From positions 62,001-126,000 of the forward strand of contig NZ_SNWG01000001.1 of assembly GCF_004362195.1 (NCBI RefSeq): a DNA stretch of 64,000 bases, in the 5' to 3' direction. This document shows, piece by piece, positions 20,701 to 28,410 of the stretch; within the stretch, counting starts at the first letter, position 1, and the number at the start of each line of letters is the position of its first letter. The position numbers were made by a program, and so were the translations under genes. This DNA is from Microbacterium sp. BK668. Its GTDB lineage: Bacteria > Actinomycetota > Actinomycetes > Actinomycetales > Microbacteriaceae. The notes under the pieces are model-generated. The model did not search any database. It saw only the letters and a list, made by a program, of their open reading frames with translations, and had not been told where the DNA came from.

Positions 20701-22320
20701 CTGCTTGGTCACCGTGAGCGTGCCCTCGCAGTTGCCCAGTGCGAGATTGCGCAGGGCGGTGCCGACGGCGGCGAAGTTGTTCGCCTGGTAGTAGTCGGCC
20801 GTCTCGCCGTTGGCTCCCGTGAAGGCGGTCGGTCCCGAGATCGCCCGGAGGTTGAGCGCGTTCGTCGCGCCGGTCGCCCCGTCGCCCACCCCGAACGCGA
20901 GCACGCGCGTCGGCGCGGTGCCGCCGGGGCCGGCCTTGAGGGCGTTGGCCGAGAAGATGCCGTTCTCGGTCTCGCGGAAGCGGTTGTCCGAACCGCTCCC
21001 CTGCGGAGGCTGGTTGTACGACGTCGGGTTGCCGTCGGTGATGACCACGGCGATGTCGAAGTTGTTGGCGGCCGTGTTGGCCGCCGCCGCGACGCCGAGG
21101 CCGCGGTCCCAGTTGGTGCTGCCGTCGGCCGTCCACGGCGCGTAGAGGTTCTTGAACGCGGTTCCCTGAGCAGGCGTCGAGACCGGCGTGAGGGAGGGGA
21201 AGTTCGCGGTCGCGCCCGTCGCAGGCGTCTGCGACGAGAACGAGAACAGCGCCATGCGCGACGGCGTGCCCTGCAGCGAGTCGACGAACGTGTTCGCGGC
21301 CGTCTTCAGCTGGGCGAGAGAGCCCGAGACCGAGCCGGAGAGGTCGAGGATGAGCGCGACATCGAGCCCGCAGGAGGCGGTCAGCGCAGGATTGCTGCGC
21401 GACTGCTGCCAGATTCCGCCGGATGCCGTCGGCGTGATGCCCGACGACAGCATGAAGGCGTTGGCGTCCTGCGAGGAGTAGGTGCTGTTCGCCCGCAGCT
21501 GGTTGCCGGTGCGGAACGTGTAGGGCGTCGCCGCCCCGGCGCCCGAGGAGCCGCCGGTCCGCAGCGTCGGGTTGGCGTAGTAGCCCGCGGGGACGCTCGA
21601 CTGCACGACCCAGTACCGCTGGTCGCGGTTGGCGCCGCCGGGGTTGGTCGCCGGCACGGTGAAGGAGCAGTCGCCCTGCGCGTCGGAGGTGCACTTGGCC
21701 CATCCGTCCCCTGTTCCCGCCACGCCGTCGGGGCGCGTGCCGCTCGGTCCGCCCGCGCCGCCCGTGTTCAGCAGGAGCACGACGCCGGCAAGGCTCGTCA
21801 CCCCCGTGATCCCGGTGCGGTCCGAACCCACCTTGACGGTGATGACCGAGGTCGTCGGGCCGGGATCGGGCACGAGGAGGACGCCGACATCCGGTTGGGC
21901 GGCCGCGGCATCCTGCGCGGTCTTCTGCTCGTCCTGCACCGACAGATCGGTCTGGTCGGCCGGCTTCACGTCGCCGCCCGGGGCAGCCGGCTCCGAGGGC
22001 TCCGGATCAGCGGGAGCCGGGTCCTCCGGCGCCGGCGATTCCTCCTGGATCGGCGTATCCGCGGGAGGGTCGGTCGGATCCTCCGGCGCCGCCGTCTGCT
22101 CGGGTGCGGCCGACTGCTCCGGCGTGGGCGTCGGCGTCACCTCCGCCGCGACCGCGGGCCCGACCCCGCTGAAGATGAGAGCCCCGGAAACCAGCGTCGC
22201 GACTGCGCCGGCGTACCACCGGTGCCGCAACGTCAGCCTGCGCTGCCGCTCCCGCTCCTCCCGAAGAGTCCGGCGCAGCCCCCTGCGCCCCGAAATCTGC
22301 CCGCCCGAAACACCAGACAT
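14758..22320 (-). CDS. Giant VWA / DUF11-repeat surface adhesin, LPVTG-anchored
   Basis: A 2520-aa predicted wall-anchored adhesin. A basic N-terminus and hydrophobic segment (residues about 35-60, ending PAVAAEV) form a long signal peptide. A Pro/Thr/Glu-rich spacer (60-130) follows. Residues about 317-545 form a von Willebrand A domain with MIDAS motif DLSGS at 326-330. Then come prealbumin/SpaA-like modules with repeated NDNGG and TLVK elements, at least seven DUF11-type repeats opening with I-x-K-x-V/A and ending in a Cys-rich S-D-C turn, and the sorting signal LPVTG (2479-2483), hydrophobic helix and RRRR. The ATG at 22320 directly follows an in-frame TAA and has no Shine-Dalgarno sequence. 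No sortase gene is in the window. Function inferred: adhesion or biofilm. Confidence 0.88.
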   Translation of the reverse strand: MSGVSGGQISGRRGLRRTLREERERQRRLTLRHRWYAGAVATLVSGALIFSGVGPAVAAEVTPTPTPEQSAAPEQTAAPEDPTDPPADTPIQEESPAPEDPAPADPEPSEPAAPGGDVKPADQTDLSVQDEQKTAQDAAAAQPDVGVLLVPDPGPTTSVITVKVGSDRTGITGVTSLAGVVLLLNTGGAGGPSGTRPDGVAGTGDGWAKCTSDAQGDCSFTVPATNPGGANRDQRYWVVQSSVPAGYYANPTLRTGGSSGAGAATPYTFRTGNQLRANSTYSSQDANAFMLSSGITPTASGGIWQQSRSNPALTASCGLDVALILDLSGSVSGSLAQLKTAANTFVDSLQGTPSRMALFSFSSQTPATGATANFPSLTPVSTPAQGTAFKNLYAPWTADGSTNWDRGLGVAAAANTAANNFDIAVVITDGNPTSYNQPPQGSGSDNRFRETENGIFSANALKAGPGGTAPTRVLAFGVGDGATGATNALNLRAISGPTAFTGANGETADYYQANNFAAVGTALRNLALGNCEGTLTVTKQIIPNTTPVGQTTGALPSGAGWQFTGTVNTPGVTTPAAARTTTADGTGTVTYPLAFPGGTTSASVSVVETQQSGFTLQQVGGQNAVCRNLNTNEAVSVTNSGALGFTVDVPSTQAVNCVVFNRAPAPEANLTVTKTWVVNGVTYPDGAQPSDLTAQLQLTGPGAAGATNQGWGVTRTGYAQGDTTTLSEQVTLIDPTMCTSSAVVTSVNGTPANVPLGAGYQMLLSQINNTATITNTVLCNSELTLIKQVQGGDAQPSSWTLNASFLATAQVPTGLPGFSGAAESASVASQNVTPNARYQLFESGGDPRYRQTDNRTNLQSNPLSTGSATCIRVEADGDPWPGSGFSDGINGGVNVPLGYRVACTLVNQTADLTLLKTVVNDNGGSTPPSAWDLTATPAVLAGLTPTTVPGSETAGVANTFGVRPGHVYTLTESDVPGYQFAKLQRFVNGAWVDVVADPDPLRYPQQNGDGDWLITVDPLDDPLYRFVNDDIAPQLTLVKEVTNDNGGEAEPTDWTLTATTPGGPDLSGQTETPAVTAQPVRAGVVYTIGENGGPAAYSLNSLTCTGYPNTSVGNPTITLAPGDDVTCTLVNDDILIPVTVEKSDGTVEQLADGTWRITYEVVVANGSPTLATRFSLTDTPQFDTSFTVLTQGWEGSPNVTDVPIEGGGVYTFTYVVTAEANIEPVAPGALVCSPTNGGGFFNSATVTFPSGTDTDTGCAVPGAPTVQKTAQTAVQNPATGEWTLRYLVAVSNPTPIPLSYTLSDTAAPLPAGVAGGAWSASDPTPVGGGTFVRNAGWSGAGELATGTLPAGAVHTYAVTRVVTVAASVSEAALTCGSTPADGGGVWNTASVTNGITVTESSDCVDIERPAVTIAKTVTDTRQLADGTWEIVYDVVVTNSSTTLAAVYSLADSLQFGGDITVEGASWTGPTSGDFAPDGTAELATDRVLAPLVGDAGVETYVVTARATVDLAAWEGDTLSCTDEDPPTAGGFLNVATVTVNGVGIPADDCSEPGLPTIAKQGVAATQDPSDPSAWTVTYEVTVTSGGFDTFYSLSDTPAFAAGIALNAGTAQRTDIADQPVLPISPGADFVTDVALAADATHVYLVSWSVEVTDAFTEDDADCTGEPGSGFFNSATLLVGDIPIDGSDCIPVADRVYPTIVKTVTGTDQDPSTGDWTITYAIEVTLAPVGPGNPDGLAAEYDLTDTLDFGGGIEVVEATWAGQSSGTFDPVTDPAELASDEAIAAGATHVYSVTVRATVTAEAIDGGTTSCDPGEGQTGGFLNTALLSSGGEDTPVDACAEPVFPTISKSSAQGGAVQQPDGSWALAYDITVSYPSTDADPRPSVGYVLTDVPDLPANVELQGEWTATAGADTPAPDDPTFDGEGTWTIVTAALDPDEDGVTQHVYTITAVVRVTAPPVEPVAECAELEETGIVVPNSATVTSGGYTADDDACQVVQFDDVGVEKSADLAGEETSVEPGDQFDYVITVTNTGTGPANEILVFDDSLSEAPYVGRVQLVAGTLSVEPAGLAYTDSSDLPGNVIDLEIDQLAVGESATIRVTAEFLPAPVGGEPQVPPGEDPPAPTPPLDAIVNLVCVAAEFDGNPENNCDDAEVPTRDITASVYATCQSDAPLLGWVVAKSALLAGEPASLLWELDPPSPGSVPPFVEFDESDEGAVGPVWTGLADWPGAFFTPSGVAIDYPGWRPIELSDVVPGSNPINYYIPGPEPRTEMTAADRLNLVYNGLILDDSELDYAWRGASTVTLSVNPELTFEVEYPPATPECVQARHSTVEIEKTASVERTSAGQSFTYSLEVANVSDDSAAEAVVITDAIPADLRITSVTWPGQGDAGVFPNWSSCAVTGQNAQGYGGVLNCTLFGPLQPVGANDSPSSAPTITLAATVNPASTAAVITNVAVVEYQTFGDPEDTGTDSDDATVLLSGLPVTGGSPALPLIMLGFLALLGGVATLVVTRRRRKSATVDVQ

Positions 22321-22464
22321 ATGAAATTACCCGTCGCCATCGACTCGGGTTCCCCCGAACCGGAGACCCGTTCGAGGTTCCACGGAACACGGAACCCCGC
22401 GGAGCACGACGTCACGCCGTCTCGTCAGCCCCAGAGCCGACGTGATGACCGCCCTCCGAGAGCG

Positions 22465-22494
22465 ACCGTAGTCCGCGGCCTCGCGGGGCGTCAA
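22465..22494 (-). promoter_or_regulatory. Promoter of the giant adhesin gene
   Basis: Minus strand: -35 TTGACG (22489-22494), 18-base spacer, -10 TACGGT (22465-22470). Predicted start near 22458, leaving a leader of about 138 bases. Confidence 0.65.
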
Positions 22495-22557
22495 GTACGC
22501 GGACGCAGCGACACCGCCTCCGCGCGAAGCGCCGGTCCCCTCGGAGGGCACGCGAAA

Positions 22558-22584
22558 GGCCCGGGCGGACGCTCCACCCGGGCC
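22558..22584 (-). terminator. Terminator after the antitoxin-like gene
   Basis: A 12-bp stem (22558-22569 with 22573-22584) and 3-base loop lie 12 bases past the stop at 22597. The one mismatch is a G-U pair in minus-strand RNA. Confidence 0.75.
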
Positions 22585-22596
22585 GTGCGGATGCCG

Positions 22597-22815
22597 CTAC
22601 TTCTCGTTGCCGACGGCGCGGTCGGCCTTGTCCCGGAACTCGTCGACGGTCGCGTCGTGCTGGTCGGGTGCGATCTTCTTCGCGAGGTCGGCGGCGGTGT
22701 CGAAGACCTGATCGCTGACCTGCTCCGCCTGGTCCGAGCGCAGGAAGCCGTCCACTTGGTCCTTGTTGTCGGCGTAGAGCTTCTTGCCCTGATTGACGAT
22801 GTCGTCGATGCCCAT
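22597..22815 (-). CDS. Small MT0933-type antitoxin-like protein
   Basis: A 72-aa acidic, helical protein starting MGIDDIVNQGKKLYADNKDQ. The pattern G-(I/F)-x-D repeated with K-x-(L/Y), N-K-D-x-(V/I) and D-K-A-D resembles the actinobacterial family annotated as 'antitoxin protein of toxin-antitoxin system' (MT0933/Rv0909-like). I chose the ATG at 22815, preceded by AAGGGGG; a longer frame starts at 22875 but lacks this site. No toxin partner is adjacent, so the family label does not prove a toxin-antitoxin role. It has its own terminator. Confidence 0.75.
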   Translation of the reverse strand: MGIDDIVNQGKKLYADNKDQVDGFLRSDQAEQVSDQVFDTAADLAKKIAPDQHDATVDEFRDKADRAVGNEK

Positions 22816-22904
22816 GCGGGTCCCCCTTCGGTGCGAGTCACGGCGGACCGCCGCGCGTTCATTCTGTCGGGCCACTGCGGCGGGCGTAAGCCCTTGGGAA
22901 AGCT

Positions 22905-22936
22905 GAAAGCCCCCGGGATCGCTCCCGGGGGCTTTC
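22905..22936 (-). terminator. Terminator after tuf (end of str operon)
   Basis: Perfect 14-bp stem (22905-22918 with 22923-22936) with a 4-base loop and GAAAGC/GCTTTC ends, 30 bases past the tuf stop. It could work in both directions. Confidence 0.85.
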
Positions 22937-22966
22937 GAGCCGTCAGGCGCTGCCGCGCCGAAGGAC

Positions 22967-24160
<1,194 letters not shown>

Positions 24161-24234
24161 TGGGTCCTCCTCAGGACGGTCGTGTAGGGATTCCGGGCAC
24201 TGGTTTGCGACCGGGTCTCTACGGGGATTTCTCT

Positions 24235-24240
24235 AGCTTA
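24235..24240 (-). promoter_or_regulatory. Candidate internal -10 box for tuf
   Basis: Minus strand TAAGCT in the AT-rich part (about 24225-24280) of the fusA-tuf gap, unusual in this GC-rich region. The -35 is weak. Suggests tuf has its own promoter 75 bases upstream. Confidence 0.4.
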
Positions 24241-24280
24241 GTAGAGGGGTTCTGTTTGATTCTGTGCAGTTATTGAGGAT

Positions 24281-24325
24281 GGATGCCGCGACCCGCGCCC
24301 GTCGTCGGCCGGGGCCGCGGCATCC
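24281..24325 (-). other. Hairpin after fusA
   Basis: A 10-bp inverted repeat (24281-24290 with 24316-24325; arms GGATGCCGCG and its complement) with a GC-rich loop that can pair further. It begins 8 bases after the fusA stop and has no U tract. It may terminate partially or stabilise the fusA 3' end. Confidence 0.45.
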
Positions 24326-24332
24326 CGGGCGA

Positions 24333-26447
24333 TTACTCGCCCTTGTTCTTCTGGACGATCTCGTCCGCGACGTTGCGCGGCACCTCGGCGTAGCTGTCGA
24401 ACTCCATCGAGTAGACGGCGCGGCCCGAGGTCTTCGAGCGGAGGTCGCCGATGTAGCCGAACATCTCCGAGAGCGGCACGAGAGCGCGGACGACCTTGAC
24501 GCCCGCCGCGTCCTCCATCGACTGGATCTGCCCACGACGGCTGTTGAGGTCGCCGATGACGTCGCCCATGTACTCCTCGGGAGTACGGACCTCGACGGCC
24601 ATGAGCGGCTCGAGGAGGACGGGGTTCGCCTTGCGGACGGCCTCCTTGAAGCCCATGGAGCCCGCGATCTTGAACGCCATCTCGGACGAGTCGACATCGT
24701 GCGACGCGCCGTCGAGGAGGGTCGCCTTCACGCCGACCATCGGGTAGCCGGCGAGCACGCCGACCGCCATCGCGTCCTGGAAGCCCTGGTTGGTGGGCTC
24801 GATGTACTCGCGCGGGATGCGGCCACCGGTGACCTTGTTCTCGAACTCGTACGTCTTGTCCGCCGTGACCTCGAGGGGCTCGAGCGCGAACTGGACCTTC
24901 GCGAACTGACCCGACCCGCCGGTCTGCTTCTTGTGCGTGTAGTCGTGGCGCTCGACGGTCTTGCGGATCGTCTCGCGGTAAGCCACCTGCGGCTTGCCGA
25001 CGTTCGCCTCGACCTTGAACTCGCGCTTCATGCGGTCGACGAGGATGTCGAGGTGCAGCTCGCCCATGCCCTTGATGACGGTCTGGCCGGTCTCGGCGTT
25101 CTGCTCCACGCGGAACGTCGGGTCCTCCTCGGCGAGCTTCTGGATGGCCAGACCCAGCTTCTCCTGGTCGGCCTTCGTCTTGGGCTCGATCGCGACCTCG
25201 ATGACCGGCTCCGGGAAGGTCATCGACTCGAGCACGACCTGGTTGTTCGCGTCCGAGAGCGTGTCGCCCGTCGTCGTGTCCTTGAGGCCGATGACCGCGT
25301 AGATGTGACCCGCGGTGACCGAATCGACCGGGTTCTCCTTGTTGGCGTGCATCTGGAAGATCTTCCCGATGCGCTCCTTCTTGCCCTTGGTCGCGTTGAC
25401 GACCTGCGAGCCGGAGTCGAGGTGACCGGAGTACACGCGGATGTAGGTCAGACGACCGAAGAAGGGGTGCGAGACGATCTTGAACGCGAGGGCCGCGAAC
25501 GGCTCGTCGCGGTCGGCGTGGCGCTCGATGACCTTCTCTTCGTCCTTCGGGTCGTGCGCCTCGATGGCGGGGACGTCGAGGGGCGACGGGAGGTAGTCGA
25601 CGACCGCGTCGAGCATCGGCTGCACACCGCGGTTCTTGAACGCCGAGCCGCACAGCACCGGGTAGAGCTCGCCCGAGACGGTGAGCTTGCGGATGGCGCC
25701 CTTGATCTCGGCGACGGTGAGCTCCTCACCGCCGAAGTACTTCTCGAGCAGGTGCTCGTCGCTCTCGGCGACCGTCTCCAGCAGCTGCTGGCGGTACTCG
25801 GCGGCCTTGTCGGCGAGGTCGGCGGGGATCTCCTGGATCTCGTACTTCGCGCCCATCGTCACGTCGCCCTTGGCGTCGCCGGGCCAGACCAGCGCGCGCA
25901 TCTCGACGAGGTCGACGACGCCGATGAAGTCGTTCTCGACGCCGATCGGCAGCTGGAGGACGAGCGGCTTGGCCTTCAGCCGGTTCACGATGGTGTCCAC
26001 CGTGAAGTAGAAGTCCGCGCCCAGCTTGTCCATCTTGTTGACGAAGCAGATGCGGGGCACGTCGTACTTGTCGGCCTGACGCCACACCGTCTCGGACTGG
26101 GGCTCGACGCCCTCCTTGCCGTCGAACACGGCGACGGCGCCGTCGAGGACGCGGAGCGAGCGCTCCACCTCGACGGTGAAGTCGACGTGGCCGGGGGTGT
26201 CGATGATGTTGATCTGGTGCTTGTCCCAGAAGCACGTGACGGCGGCCGACGTGATCGTGATGCCGCGCTCCTGCTCCTGCTCCATCCAGTCGGTGGTGGC
26301 AGCGCCGTCGTGCGTCTCGCCGATCTTGTGGTTGACGCCCGTGTAGAAGAGGATGCGCTCGGTCGTCGTCGTCTTGCCGGCATCGATGTGCGCCATGATG
26401 CCGATGTTGCGGACCTTGTTGAGGTCGGTGAGCACTTCTTGTGCCAC
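24333..26447 (-). CDS. fusA: Elongation factor G
   Basis: GTPase that drives ribosomal translocation and, with RRF, ribosome recycling. The 704-aa protein has the P-loop AHIDAGKTT near residue 19, [13 protein letters not shown], and domains II-V through the end of the frame. The start is GTG at 26447 ([16 protein letters not shown]). Fusidic-acid-region residues show no obvious alteration. The gap to rpsG holds a long palindromic repeat, described separately. Confidence 0.98.
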   Translation of the reverse strand: MAQEVLTDLNKVRNIGIMAHIDAGKTTTTERILFYTGVNHKIGETHDGAATTDWMEQEQERGITITSAAVTCFWDKHQINIIDTPGHVDFTVEVERSLRVLDGAVAVFDGKEGVEPQSETVWRQADKYDVPRICFVNKMDKLGADFYFTVDTIVNRLKAKPLVLQLPIGVENDFIGVVDLVEMRALVWPGDAKGDVTMGAKYEIQEIPADLADKAAEYRQQLLETVAESDEHLLEKYFGGEELTVAEIKGAIRKLTVSGELYPVLCGSAFKNRGVQPMLDAVVDYLPSPLDVPAIEAHDPKDEEKVIERHADRDEPFAALAFKIVSHPFFGRLTYIRVYSGHLDSGSQVVNATKGKKERIGKIFQMHANKENPVDSVTAGHIYAVIGLKDTTTGDTLSDANNQVVLESMTFPEPVIEVAIEPKTKADQEKLGLAIQKLAEEDPTFRVEQNAETGQTVIKGMGELHLDILVDRMKREFKVEANVGKPQVAYRETIRKTVERHDYTHKKQTGGSGQFAKVQFALEPLEVTADKTYEFENKVTGGRIPREYIEPTNQGFQDAMAVGVLAGYPMVGVKATLLDGASHDVDSSEMAFKIAGSMGFKEAVRKANPVLLEPLMAVEVRTPEEYMGDVIGDLNSRRGQIQSMEDAAGVKVVRALVPLSEMFGYIGDLRSKTSGRAVYSMEFDSYAEVPRNVADEIVQKNKGE

Positions 26448-26484
26448 GGGGTTTCCTATCTTGTGGATCGGGTTCTGGGCGTTT

Positions 26485-26551
26485 CGTCTCGCCTCGCTCG
26501 CTCAACGACCGTGCTCAGGCCGGTCGTTGAGCGAGCGCGAAGCGCGAGACG
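26485..26551. repeat. Palindromic interspersed element between rpsG and fusA
   Basis: Long inverted repeat: left arm 26485-26510 (ends CTCGCTCAACGACC), right arm 26522-26551 (begins GGTCGTTGAGCGAGCG), with an 11-base loop. The same sequence family recurs at 63790-63882. Here it lies inside the str operon, so the mRNA should carry a large hairpin between S7 and EF-G. Confidence 0.8.
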
Positions 26552-26558
26552 GACCGGG

Positions 26559-27029
26559 TTACCAGCGGTAGTGCGCGAAGGCGCGGTTCGACTCGGCCAT
26601 CTTGTGGGTGTCCTCGCGGCGCTTCACCGCGGCACCCAGGCCGTTCGAGGCATCCAAGATCTCGTTCTGGAGGCGCTCGGTCATGGTCTTCTCACGACGG
26701 CCCTTGGCGTAGCTGACGAGCCAGCGGAGGGCGAGCGTGTTGGCGCGGTGAGGCTTGACCTCGACCGGCACCTGATAGGTCGAGCCGCCGACGCGGCGCG
26801 ACTTGACCTCGAGGGTCGGGCGCACGTTGTCGAGGGCCTTCTTGAGCGTGGCGACGGCGTCCTGGCCGTTCTTCGACTCGACGCCCTTGAGGGCGTTGTA
26901 GACGATCGACTCGGCGAGCGACTTCTTGCCGTCGACGAGGATCTTGTTCACCAGCTGGCTGACGATCGGAGCGCCGTAGACCGGGTCGTTGACGACGGGG
27001 CGCTTCGGGGCGGGTCCCTTGCGAGGCAT
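26559..27029 (-). CDS. rpsG: 30S ribosomal protein S7
   Basis: uS7 nucleates assembly of the small-subunit head. The 156-aa protein begins [16 protein letters not shown], contains [20 protein letters not shown] and ends RAFAHYRW, all typical. It starts 5 bases after rpsL; the following gap to fusA is occupied by a palindromic repeat. Confidence 0.97.
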   Translation of the reverse strand: MPRKGPAPKRPVVNDPVYGAPIVSQLVNKILVDGKKSLAESIVYNALKGVESKNGQDAVATLKKALDNVRPTLEVKSRRVGGSTYQVPVEVKPHRANTLALRWLVSYAKGRREKTMTERLQNEILDASNGLGAAVKRREDTHKMAESNRAFAHYRW

Positions 27030-27034
27030 GTCTC

Positions 27035-27403
27035 TCAGCCCTTCTTCGCGCCGTAGCGGCTGCGAGCCTGCTTGCGGTTCTTCACGGCCTGCGTGTCGAG
27101 CGCGCCGCGGACGATCTTGTAGCGGACACCCGGGAGGTCCTTCACACGACCGCCGCGGACCAGCACGAGCGAGTGCTCCTGCAGGTTGTGGCCCTCGCCC
27201 GGGATGTAGGCGGTGACCTCGGTGCCGTTGCGGAGCTTGACACGGGCGACCTTGCGCATGGCCGAGTTCGGCTTCTTGGGCGTGGTCGTGTAGACGCGGG
27301 TGCAGACACCCGCCTGCTGCGGGTTCGACTTCAGGGCGGGAGCCTTGGTCTTCGAGACCTTCGGCGTGCGCCCCTTGCGAACCAACTGCTGAATCGTTGG
27401 CAC
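27035..27403 (-). CDS. rpsL: 30S ribosomal protein S12, first gene of the str operon
   Basis: uS12 monitors decoding at the A site. I choose the GTG at 27403 ([12 protein letters not shown]), preceded by AGGAGA, giving 122 aa; an upstream in-frame start exists but is not conserved. The streptomycin-determining segments [10 protein letters not shown] and [13 protein letters not shown] carry the wild-type lysines. Expression should come from the promoter at 27652-27681. Confidence 0.97.
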   Translation of the reverse strand: MPTIQQLVRKGRTPKVSKTKAPALKSNPQQAGVCTRVYTTTPKKPNSAMRKVARVKLRNGTEVTAYIPGEGHNLQEHSLVLVRGGRVKDLPGVRYKIVRGALDTQAVKNRKQARSRYGAKKG

Positions 27404-27651
27404 GTTCTCTCCTTGTATGTGCTGCACGGTGACAGCGTTCGTGGTCTCCCCTCGGGATTCGCGGATCTTGCGATCTGTTTCACCGGAGGCTCACGCGGAC
27501 CCACCGGCGCGGCATGATGGTGCCGCGCTGTCGTGTGGTGGATATGCCGTGGGGGTGGCCTGTTCGCAGGCCGTTCCCTGAGATGCGGCGCCCTCTCGCC
27601 GACGACCGCGCCGAGGCACGGCGGACGGCGCGCGAAAGCGCACACCCTCCT
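27404..27651 (-). other. str operon 5' leader (non-coding)
   Basis: No gene is visible. With a transcription start near 27644 this gives a leader of about 240 bases before rpsL. I see no clear attenuator hairpin. The remaining stretch up to 27741 is the promoter and the 3' flank of the upstream tail-anchored protein gene, for which I could not find a convincing terminator. Confidence 0.5.
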
Positions 27652-27681
27652 ATGATACGCCGGTTTCGGGAGGGGGGTCAA
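27652..27681 (-). promoter_or_regulatory. Promoter of the str operon
   Basis: Minus strand: -35 TTGACC (27676-27681), 18-base spacer, -10 TATCAT (27652-27657). One of the best housekeeping promoters in the window. Confidence 0.78.
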
Positions 27682-27741
27682 ACGAGCGCGGGTCTGGCCG
27701 GCGGAGGGACGGATGCCTGCGCCCCGGCGCCGACGGCGGGC

Positions 27742-28410
27742 TCAGCCGGTCAGGGCGAGGAGCGCCAGGAGTGCGGCCGCGCCGAGAAGGACGACGGCGA
27801 CGAGGACGACCGCGCCGGCGAGGCGCCGCCGTCGACGAGAGCGAGCGGATGCCTCGACCGCGGCCGTGTCGACGGGCATCTGCCGCGCGCGCGCGGGACG
27901 CCGCGATCGCTCGGCGCGCACCGGCTCCCCCGGCCGGGGCCCGTAGACGGCATCCACCGGTTCGGGTGCGCGGGCGGCGCGGTTCGCCGGCCGACCGGCG
28001 TCTTCCAGCGCAGCGGTCCGCCGCCCGGCGGCCTGCGGATCCGCCGGCGTGCGCGGCGGCGCGTCGATCGCGCTCGCATTGTCCGTGCTCCTCTGGCGCA
28101 CGGCTGCCCGACGACGGGACTCGCGGCGGACGACCATGGTGGATCCGTCCTCGGGATCGTTCCCCTCGACCGGCTCGTCGTCGGGGCGGCCCGCGGACGG
28201 AGCACTCCGGCGCGGGCCGGGCGCGGCGTCGAGGGCCGCCGGTGATCGCGCGGGGAGCGTGGCCTCGAGATCGGGTTCCGGCGAGCCGGACTCGGGCCTT
28301 CGAGGCGAGACGGCGGTCGCCTCGTACGGCGAGTCGCGGGGCACTCGGACGGTGCGCTCGTCGATGTCCGGGTCGTCGGCGGCCGGGTCGCCCTCCTCGG
28401 AACCGCTCAC
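27742..28410 (-). CDS. Tail-anchored acidic/Arg-rich protein, last gene of the kinase-Ig-MoxR cluster
   Basis: I do not recognise a family. The GTG at 28410 overlaps the FHA gene stop as GTGA and gives 222 aa. Residues 1 to about 190 look disordered: first acidic (SGSEEGDPAADDPDIDE), then rich in Pro, Arg, Ala and Ser/Thr. A basic patch (RSRRRRR) precedes one C-terminal hydrophobic helix and a short tail ending LLALTG. This layout fits a single-pass membrane protein with its body in the cytosol. The long disordered part and coupling to an FHA protein and kinase make it a plausible phospho-substrate; that is inference. Confidence 0.7.
   Translation of the reverse strand: MSGSEEGDPAADDPDIDERTVRVPRDSPYEATAVSPRRPESGSPEPDLEATLPARSPAALDAAPGPRRSAPSAGRPDDEPVEGNDPEDGSTMVVRRESRRRAAVRQRSTDNASAIDAPPRTPADPQAAGRRTAALEDAGRPANRAARAPEPVDAVYGPRPGEPVRAERSRRPARARQMPVDTAAVEASARSRRRRRLAGAVVLVAVVLLGAAALLALLALTG

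Noticed and set aside
22597..22815. Complete toxin-antitoxin locus
   Set aside because: Only the antitoxin-like protein is present; neither neighbour (tuf, giant adhesin) is a toxin.
27035..27403. Streptomycin-resistance substitution in S12
   Set aside because: Both diagnostic lysines are present.
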